Source of the DNA: Amyloporia xantha
Taxonomy: Eukaryota > Basidiomycota > Agaricomycetes > Polyporales > Adustoporiaceae
NCBI GenBank assembly: GCA_036971615.1
Contig: JAYKKR010000001.1
Coordinates: 2,356,001-2,420,000 of the forward strand
Length of the DNA stretch: 64,000 bases
Direction: 5' to 3'
Shown here: positions 56,246 to 64,000 of the stretch, in pieces
How the letters are laid out: each line of letters begins with the position of its first letter
How positions within the stretch are numbered: the first letter of the stretch is position 1
Made by a program: the position numbers and the translations under genes
The notes under the pieces: model-generated
What the model saw: the letters and a program-made list of their open reading frames with translations, nothing else
What the model was told of the DNA's origin: nothing
Database searches by the model: none

Positions 56246-57050
56246 CTACGGCGAGCAACCCTCGCATTGGTCGAAGTCGATATATTTGAATAAGTCGTCG
56301 TGTTCCGTATGGTCCAAGAATTGCTCAGCTGGGAATGATAGGACAGAGGTCGACGACCTTTCAACAGCGGCGACTCCGACCTGGTCGGTCCCCAACGTAT
56401 TCCCCACGTCCCATTCGCTAGGGGTCGATGGCCTATTTCCCCCCGCTGCTATTGACCTCGGGGGACCAATCTTCTTCAACGCTAGAACGTGACTGAGCTT
56501 GCGCGGCCTCCTCTCGGTAGTCAACGCGTGAATGACCTCCACAACTTCATAAGCAGATATCCTCCTGTCGAGGTATGCGTCCATCAAGCCCTCCGTGCTG
56601 ATGCGGACGTGCGACATGACGTGTTCAATAGCAGAGGACAGCTGACACCGATCCAGGACTGAATGTGACGGAAATGCTGGGGAGAAACAAAGCGAGTCAG
56701 CTATATATACCTCCAACACCCTGCTTTGACTTGTGGCCGCGTCTCTAAGCAGATAATCTGCTTTGTGCAGTGAACTGTCTCGGAGATGAATTTAGTTATC
56801 TCCCACTCCAAGCAGCCAGAGCAATCTTGATGGGACCGAACGAGCCACCAGGATTCAATACCATATGCAGCTATTGCGGCGGAGATCATCAGATTCCTGG
56901 CACAACGCGGAGGCTTCTAGGGCTTACCTTGTTTTCACGGATGGAGAATAAAGCCCTGTGCTATTGTCCGTTTCAAGCGAGCCAAAGGGATTGGATGCTC
57001 AATCAGTGGCACATCAAACCATAAAAATGTTGTTTGGGGCCACCAAACCT
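56246..57050 (-). CDS. Unrecognised protein, uncertain gene structure
   Basis: The 3' exon (56246 to about 56676) is open and codes for about 140 residues including CQLSSAIEHVMSHVRISTEG, LMDAYLDRRISAYEVVEVIH and an acidic end (HTEHDDLFKYIDFDQCEGCS). A second exon (about 56718-56893) follows a plausible CCAG acceptor and reads SAAIAAYGIESWWLVRSHQD and CSGCLEWEITKFISETVH. A possible first exon near 57000 contains KRTIAQGFILHP. I cannot place it in a family and the junction at about 56676-56718 (41-nt intron) is unsure. It lies between the septin and mS35 genes, both also on the minus strand. Cysteine pairs (CSGC, CEGC) hint at metal binding but spacing is not diagnostic. Confidence 0.38.
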
Positions 57051-57182
57051 CCACGTAACTCTCTTCGTGGCTGGACTGCGAACCATCTCACCTTATTCTA
57101 CCGTCGTAATTAGCGGTCTCCGAGACACAGAAATTCACACATGGTTTATAGAGGTCGTCAGGTGGACGGAACTCGAGTAGAT

Positions 57183-58097
57183 TTATTGCGAATCGGTGGA
57201 CTCGATGCTAGGTGTACCATTCGAGGTTGGGGCGGGTAGCCATTCCTTTGGAAAATCTTTCAAAGACGGCCGGATACCTCCGCGACCATATACATGATCT
57301 CCCTTTTTCGCCTTTCGGACCTTCGCTTCGAGATGCCTTGTATCTAGTGGAACGTCATCAAATTTGTCTTGCGAGTCCTGTTGGATAGGATTACTAAGGA
57401 GGACTCATGAAAATCGGTGAATAGCATGACTCACATTTGCTTCGGCTAACATTCGGTCCAGTGCATCGCTGGCCCACTTAAGGTTCATAGCAGGCTTTGG
57501 GAAATCCTCACAAGCAATCTTCACATAGCCATGCTCCCGTGCATCCTCGTCATTCCCAACCCCAGAATTTGGTGGAGGATCCGGCGTCCAGCGAGGTCCT
57601 GCTAGAAGCTTGAATTTATGTATAGCCGAGCTGTCTTTCAAAGGCAAGCGGGCGACGGGGACAACGATGGTGCGCTTCACTTCCACAGGGTGCTCCTCTC
57701 CGCCGTATGAGATGGATCGGACCACCAGTGGTTGAGCCGGACTAGGTGGTACGAATGGTTTACGATATGCTGGTGATTAATTGTGTCGGTCAGGAATAGG
57801 ATGTGTCTCGGGCAGTGGAGGTGACTAACCGACTAGTTTGGGCATTTCATGTTCAATGAGCCGCATATAGTACAGTGCTTCACGCTGTTGCTGGAGCATG
57901 AGATGACCTGCAACACTGGTATCATCGCCCTTATCCTTCTGGATGATATCCTCCGATATTGGCGGCAGGCCCATGTAGAGCTTGGTGCTTTTTGGAGCGT
58001 CACCCCTGCGCGGCATTGACGCAACAGCAGAAGAGTGAAATGAGTTGGCACGCAGAACTGGTGCGACACCGGTTCTACATGCTCTCTGCAGAGACAT
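57183..58097 (-). CDS. Mitochondrial small-subunit ribosomal protein mS35
   Basis: Three exons (57830-58097, 57435-57769, 57183-57377) give 265 aa. MSLQRACRTGVAPVLRANSF followed by HSSAVASMPRR is a mitochondrial presequence with a typical cleavage site region. The core matches mS35/Rsm24-type proteins: VKRTIVVPVARLPLKDSSAI, HKFKLLAGPRWTPDPP, REHGYVKIACEDFPKPAMNL, KWASDALDRMLAEAN, and a C-terminal extension DTRHLEAKVRKAKKGDHVYG. It is a mitochondria-specific subunit near the mRNA exit of the small subunit. It shares a 267-bp divergent region with the CZIB gene. Confidence 0.86.
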
Positions 58098-58364
58098 AGC
58101 AGACAAGATGTCGGGGACGTATGTATGTGGTGACCGCACGACGGACAGCGGGTCGTAGTATGCGGGCGGTAGACAGCGAACAAATAAACGACGCCTCGAG
58201 CGTATGCTAGATTGCAATTCAAGATCTCGATCACCGACGGTGTTGCTGCCAATCAGAGGATTGAGATCCCTGCATATTCCTCTTTCCACCCTTCATCCTC
58301 GTTTCCACAAGCCAAGGAACCATGGTCGTGAGTCCTTGTACTCGAGTACAGACACCCTCGATTC

Positions 58365-59081
58365 ATGGTCGAGAAGCGTCTTCTGCTCTCCATCAGAGCT
58401 GATCTCGAAAATGTGACCGACCTCGTCCCCGCCTCGGACTCGTTTGAATACTTCTTTCAGGTAGGTTCGTCTTTAAAGTGCAGGTTCTTGGCCTCTCAGA
58501 TAGTGACAAAATATCGTAATTATAGGTGAAATGCACGAGCTGTAATGAGGTACATCCCAAGTCCGTCTCCGTCAATCGCGTGGTGCGTGTGCTATCCTTG
58601 TATATGTCAAGAAAGTCTGACTCCCGAGACAGGAAGAACGCGAGGTATCTTCCGGAAAGGGGAGCTCTGCAAATTTTGTCTGGCGTTGCGGGCTGTGCAA
58701 GCGAGAGTCGTCTGCCAAGTTTGACCCTGGTGCAGCGCCCCAGCCATATTCAGCCGACTCCAACGGGCAGTTCGCACCGTTTCTGACTATCGATTGTCGG
58801 GGACTCGAATTTGTAGGTTTTGACCCGAGGGTGAGTTGTCATTATCAAGCTTTCATAAATGAGCATTTGCCACTCTGCATACCCAGGGTGTCTGGAAGTG
58901 CGTAGGTTTGGAATCTGGAACTAAATTTGATGAGGTCGATCTAGAAGAAGGAGAATGGGTTGATTACGATGAGAAGGTCTCCCCGTACTCCTTGACCCCC
59001 GAATCATTCTGACGTTATGATATTCAGGCTGCTTTACCTGTGGGTGTCTCAAATGTGGAGAGTCAGTGGGCCAGGGCGTAA
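58365..59081 (+). CDS. CXXC zinc-binding protein (CZIB, DUF866 family)
   Basis: Five exons (58365-58460, 58526-58582, 58633-58830, 58887-58976, 59028-59081) give 164 aa, matching the family length. Key parts are LLLSIRADLENVTDLVP, the first CxxC in KCTSCNEVHPKSVSVNR, the second in FVWRCGLCKRESS, the sequence TIDCRGLEFVGFDPRGVW, and acidic EEGEWVDYDEK. The family (PF05907) is broad in eukaryotes and binds one zinc; its cellular role is poorly defined. An earlier ATG at 58322 followed directly by GTGAGT could use a short 5' intron to give MVKRLLLS instead of MVEKRLLLS. Confidence 0.9.
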
Positions 59082-59489
59082 GCCAGCGCTCAGTCTTGCT
59101 AGCAATGCAATTGTGGTTTCTGTCAGGTAGGATCGGATGTCATAGTTTGTACAACATGTGCTTTGGTATCATTGCGGTCCGATTAAACGTCAAGGAACGA
59201 ACAGTCCTCATACAACAACAATCGGACATGGTCCAACCAGCAACAGTGTCGATGAGATACCATTGGGATAACGTGCTACAAGAGTGTGATGCGACCTAGC
59301 CTGGAAGCAGAGATAGTGTATAAAATTTGAATATATGCAAGGTGCCACGAAGCATGATGATGCAGAAAGGAACGCGAATGTATGGCAACAGATAGCTGTT
59401 CAGGAGGCACGAAAAAGGAGATAGAAAGACAGAATATGGCTTCAAAACGCCATCAGAACAAGTGGGTATCGTAGAATTCACGACTCCCA
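59082..59489. other. Convergent intergenic region, CZIB / MAPKKK
   Basis: 408 bp between convergent 3' ends; presumably both 3' UTRs. No gene seen. Confidence 0.4.
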
Positions 59490-62400
59490 TCATTTGAAAC
59501 CATTGAACGTCCAACCCGGCTGGAGCTCAAGATAAGGGTGCTTGCGCAATACGGCCGCAGTGGGACGTTCATCAGGATCCCTGTCATGCAGGACGTAAGT
59601 AAAATGAGCCACAAAGAACTCATGCTGACTTACATTGCGAAGCACTTCTGTCGGAAATCATCCGCAGGAGGCGATAATGAGACCTCAGCAGGCACAGGAG
59701 GCCCCTGCTTCGTTTGATACAGCTGCCAAGCACAGCGGCGGTTAATGTTTGCTGACCAGCGATCATATACAAAAACCTTACATGCAGCAGAACCGGGATA
59801 GCCTCTTGTCCGCTCCATGGCCGTTGACCGGTCCACATCTCGTACACAACGCAACCAACGCTCCAGATGTCAATCTTCGAGTTGTAACCTCTCTGTTGAG
59901 AGTTGATAACCTCAGGTGCCATCCAGAACACGGTGCCTTGCATAGAAGTGTAGGCTCCAGCCATATTGATGTCATCTGTACGCTTCGAGATACCGAAGTC
60001 TGATATCTTGCAGACCCCGCTTGTCTCCACAAGGATGTTGTCCGCCTTCAAGTCCTATTCGACGATGTTCGTCAGATAACATCTCGACAGAATATAATAT
60101 GTAACGGACCCGATGGAGAATACCTTTGCCATGGAGGTATTCCAGGCCGTCCAGTATCTGCCCCGTGAACGATTTGGTTACTTCTTCGTCAAATCTACCG
60201 TGTTTGCGAAGGCAGCTCGCTATTGAGCCACCAGGAACATACTCCAAGAAACTGGACGGGAACGAGACATCAGCAGCGGAGACGATGCAACAAATCCTGA
60301 AACCTACATGCTCAAAAAAGTCGGCGTCTCTTCGAAACCTAGATATTGCACGATATTTGGGTGGTCAAGATCTTTCAGAGTTTCACTCTCTAGTTTCAAC
60401 GCTTCGACAACGGTGACTTGTCGTGAATCGTCTTTATCACTGGCAGTATGAGGCATCTCGACTTGTTTGACCGCTATCATCTCTCCCGTGGTTGCATTCA
60501 GAGCCAAATAGACTCTACCATACGTGCCTTTTCCGATAAGCTCTCCACGGACCCAGTGGAAGATCGCTAGAGTAGATGCGAGCGCGTTAGTGCAAGTAAG
60601 AAAAGACAAGATGTACACTTACGCTTAGCCGTACCCCCGGGAGAAGAGTCGTCCGGCAGAGGAGGCACACCACTCTGCGCTTGCTCGGTTGTGACCTCCT
60701 CCAGTTTACTACCCCACAACTTCGTGTTTCTCTTCCTCAAGGCAGCTGTTACCGGCGTCGCTTGCATACGTGAAGTGCGGTCGATGCGGTTCTTGTGCTC
60801 CTCAGCTACATGACGAATAGACTTCTTGTGCTTGGACTTATGAGGAATAGGCACTGGATTCTCCGCAGACGTAGGAGAAGATCCTCCAGAATGCATCTCA
60901 ATGACCGGTCTGTCAAGATCATGCTCGGGGAAATATTCCTCGAGACGTTCGAGCACAGCCTCTGGCGGAGGACGTGGTGCCCAGGTGTAGTCGTACTCGT
61001 TCTCGAACCGACTTGTCCTGACGTCTTGGCCTTTGTGGGAGGTACCAGATGTCGCCTGTGGCCGCTTGAGGACGCGCTGATGAGGTGTAGGAATAAAGTC
61101 GGGAGGAGGAGGAAAGTTGGGCGGAGTTGCTTTGGACATATTGTGAGCCGAAAGCATCTGGTTCGAAGATGGGGACTTTTCTATGCTCAGCGGAGCAAGA
61201 GGGGGACGAGAGCTACTTTTAGGCTTCTTGGCCCACAACCCCTCATCGAGCCCATCCTCACTCTCTGACTCCTCGTCGACCTCAGCACGGATCGAGTCGA
61301 CAAGAGCTTCCACAGTGGCATTACTGGAAGAGGAATACATATGCGGGGCGGGAGGGGGCGGAAGAGGTGCCTTCACTGGACGTGCCTTCGGCTTCACGAC
61401 GGTGCTCTCCATGGCATTCTCGTCAATAAGACCTGCCCACCAAGCATTCTCGTCTCGTCTTAATGTAAGTTCCGAGGTGCTCGGCTGCTCGTCGACATGA
61501 TCCGCACTCGGCGGGACTGGGGCATCGCGAGAGACTGGAGGCAGAGCAACATTTCTGGTCTCTTGATTACGAATGTGATAATGAGTGGGTGGAGAGCCTA
61601 CGGAAGGGCTCGAAGTAGGGAAAGCAATATCCGAACGTTGCTCAATGTGAGGATGTCTCGATAGTGGTTGTGACCCATCCTCACGCATGACGCAGCTTTG
61701 AATCGGCACACTACCGCTCGCGTATAGAGGTGGAGCTGGTGGTGAACGAGGAAAACCGGTTTCTGGATTGTTTTCCGAGCCTCGAGGGGAATGGTAAGGC
61801 CGCTGGCGGTATTCCAGGTTTGCTCGCTCGTCCAGTGCAGAACGAGGTCGTGGTATCGGATCAAAGGTGGACGATGACATTGTACCCAATTGTCCTGCTC
61901 CCACAAGCTGTCCTGGTGAATGGTAAGGTGTCGATCGGGGAGCCGCATACACTGTTGGCGAAATCACAGTTCGTTGTGAGTCTGGGGACCTATGAATATC
62001 GCGGCCATTGTCAAAGTATGCTGCGGAAGCATCGCTGGCCGAAGATGCGGTATGGCCAATCGCAATATTAGACGAGGGGTTGCTGCTAGTGGAAGGGCGG
62101 TTAGACATAGGCAAAGGAGGCTCCACCTGTCGTGAGCGGCCAGGTATGAGACTGGCAGGATGTGACTGTTGATTGTACCTGCTCCGCAAGTCTGAAATGC
62201 TCTTCGGGGCCATCATTCGCATCGCCGGACCCGACGGTGATTGCAATGGCTTCTGATCACCCTTCCCTGGTTCCTTATAATTAACAGCCCAGTTAATGGG
62301 GACTGCTTGGCCTGCTGGCCTCTTGGAGCTTCGAGAATTGCCAGAGTTATTCGCATACCTTGGAGGGTATCGAGACGAGGCCGAGGATGAAGGAGAGAGC

Positions 62401-64000
62401 GCCTCTTGTGGGGTGATCGGTCGCCCTGGTTTATATGCACTAGTCGGGAGATTCGATGCAACCATTGTCCAATCATCAGGACCATCATGGTATATCTTGC
62501 CCCTGTGCGATCCCGAATCTTTGCGCAGACCCTCTTTACGTTTTGAACGATCCCTCTCCTGCTTGTCTCCTGCCTCCTTCTCTGGAGCCACACGTTTGGG
62601 CCTCTCAGGAGAATCCAAACGCGCTTTATTCAGCGAGATGAACTTGTCGTTGGCGACATTGTCCGGACTGAGCGTGGAAGAAGGATAGCGTGTCGGGTGT
62701 TCAAAGTGCTGGTGCTTCTGAGGCGACATGGAAATTGGGACAGAAGGAAGAGTAGGATAATAACCCCCTCGTTGCGAGTCTGGTCGGATCGTAGGGGACT
62801 CAGAACCACCCTGTACGAACAAATGCTCCGGAGATGTTGCACCCATTGGGGAACCAGGGCGATGAGATGCATTCACAAGTCGTGGAGGCGGTCGCATAGT
62901 TGAACGGCGTGTATCTCGATCAACTTCCATATCGTCCGAGACAGACGCATCATAGCCAGGATTGACTTCCGGTGGTAAGACCTCGCTGGCGGAAGATTGG
63001 CTACGAGGTCTCGAGGGCGACCTCCGTATAGGCCGTAGCGGTGCGTAAAGATTGTGCTGCGGTAAGACGGGAGGTGTGATGGTATTCACGGTCGGTGAAA
63101 CCCTGGCCGGGTCGTGCGATAGTTCGTGAACCGGTGCGGACGAGTGAGAGACCATGAGCTTGAGAGAACCTATTTCATCGCCTTGGTCACGATAGAGGTC
63201 AAATAATTGCTCATCCGTCAGCGCATCACCGATCGCAAACTTTCCAACCTCTGTGCGATAGATGGAGTAGCGCGGCTGATCGTCATCGGCAATTTGCAAC
63301 TGCGTGGGCGCGTTAAAACTGGGCGGGTGTGAAGTGAAGATCTGACCCACCTTGGAGAATATACGTTCCCGAATGAATGCAGGAGTCATCGCACCGCTGA
63401 TGTCAACAAGTGCAAAGCTATCCGCATCCGAAGTGACCAAGACGGTGATCTTCTCGTGAGGATTGAGGGCGGGGAGTTGGTTGCCATGCGGGGCGTAGGA
63501 ATCAGGTGCGGGGATAGTTGGAGACTTTACAGCGAGGTCAGCGAACAGATCCTGATGCTTAATGTATGAATATACGTACGATGGGCGGTCTGCTGTTGTT
63601 GGAAGGCCGGCGGCCATGACTCTGTCGCGAGATATGAGACCTGATATTGGCGAGCAGTTTCGCAGGGCGAGAGGCGTGACTGGACACTCCGTCGTTCCGA
63701 TCGGACGAAGGCAAGACAGCTGTGTCTTGCCTGATAGTACTTTCTCCAAGATCGTCAGCGTGGACGCTGAGGCCGGGCGTGCTGGGGGGAGGGGTCGATT
63801 CTAAGGCAGGAGAACTAGCACTGGAGGGAGAAGAAAGAGCGGGGTTCGACGGGTTAGACCGCGAGGAAGGATAGCAATGTCTTTGGTCTGGCGGGGGGGC
63901 ATTGGAGGAAGACGAGGCCTGTGATCTGTCCGCAGAAATAGCATTGGAGGGACTGGGGAGAGGGCGTAAACGATAGTCGAAGGGGGTTGGCTGCGTTTGG
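59490..64000 (-). CDS. Bck1-type MAP kinase kinase kinase, 5' end outside window
   Basis: Exons in transcription order: from beyond 64000 to 63580, 60623-63524, 60308-60566, 60110-60251, 59782-60054, 59634-59722 and 59490-59580. The visible part is about 1,390 aa. The N-terminal 1,100 residues are Ser/Pro-rich with a Ras-association-like segment near the 5' end ([20 protein letters not shown]). The C-terminal kinase domain is complete: [43 protein letters not shown], and ends [15 protein letters not shown]. This domain order and the linker [19 protein letters not shown] match fungal Bck1, the MAPKKK of the cell-wall-integrity pathway acting below protein kinase C. The stop is at 59490. Confidence 0.9.

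Noticed and set aside
60567..63749. Start of the MAPKKK at 63749
   Set aside because: There is no ATG there, and the upstream frame continues through a 55-nt intron (63525-63579) to the window edge.
1..64000. Transposons, CRISPR arrays, rRNA, tRNA, defence islands or secondary-metabolite cluster
   Set aside because: I saw no reverse transcriptase or transposase ORF, long terminal repeats, regularly spaced repeats, conserved rRNA/tRNA blocks, or PKS/NRPS/terpene synthase genes; the region looks like gene-dense euchromatin.

Overview
This is a 64 kb piece of a nuclear fungal chromosome, almost certainly from a mushroom-forming basidiomycete (Agaricomycete type). The reasons are very intron-dense genes (up to 17 exons), introns of about 50-65 nt, tight packing of about 31 genes on both strands, and gene families typical of that group (Zn2Cys6 regulators, Mtr10, Bck1, a CSL factor, Mim2). 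I found no rRNA, tRNA, transposon, CRISPR array, prophage or secondary-metabolite cluster. I rebuilt gene models by hand from splice sites, reading frame and family conservation; spans run from start to stop codon including introns.

Layout. 0-9 kb: 5' end of a secreted acid phosphatase (-), mitochondrial PP2C (+), 17-exon gamma-glutamyltransferase (-), Zn2Cys6 regulator (+). 9-16 kb: ESCRT-III Vps20 (+), U-box cyclophilin (-), PPR protein (+), Mim2-like protein (-). 16-29 kb: sugar transporter (+), mitochondrial DEAD-box helicase (+), TM7S3/TM198 membrane protein (+), an unrecognised 246-aa protein (+), CSL factor (+). 29-38 kb: pyruvate kinase (+), Golgi-type GT32 glycosyltransferase (+), ribulose-phosphate epimerase (-), GPI-type surface protein (+), Cox13 (-). 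38-50 kb: Rpn2 (+), D-2-hydroxyacid dehydrogenase (+), importin alpha (+), Lsm5 (+), mitoribosomal bS16m (+), ACBP-ankyrin protein (-), succinyl-CoA ligase alpha (-). 50-64 kb: Mtr10 importin (-), septin (-), unrecognised gene (-), mitoribosomal mS35 (-), CZIB/DUF866 (+), Bck1-type MAPKKK (-, 5' end outside the window).

Most genes are housekeeping: glycolysis and pentose phosphate, TCA cycle, mitochondrial translation and import, proteasome, nuclear transport, splicing, cytokinesis and cell-wall signalling. Neighbours do not form an obvious pathway cluster, although eight genes encode mitochondrial or probably mitochondrial proteins. The most striking sequence-level signals concern splicing: a 5-nt microexon inside a Zn2Cys6 zinc cluster, three GC-AG introns, many exons of 5-18 nt, and a run of AAG 3' splice sites. 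Two genes (GT32 and the ACBP-ankyrin gene) have reading-frame breaks that I could not explain with a normal intron. I did not find a convincing previously undescribed system; the best candidates for novelty are the two unrecognised genes and the microexon/GC-AG gene architecture.
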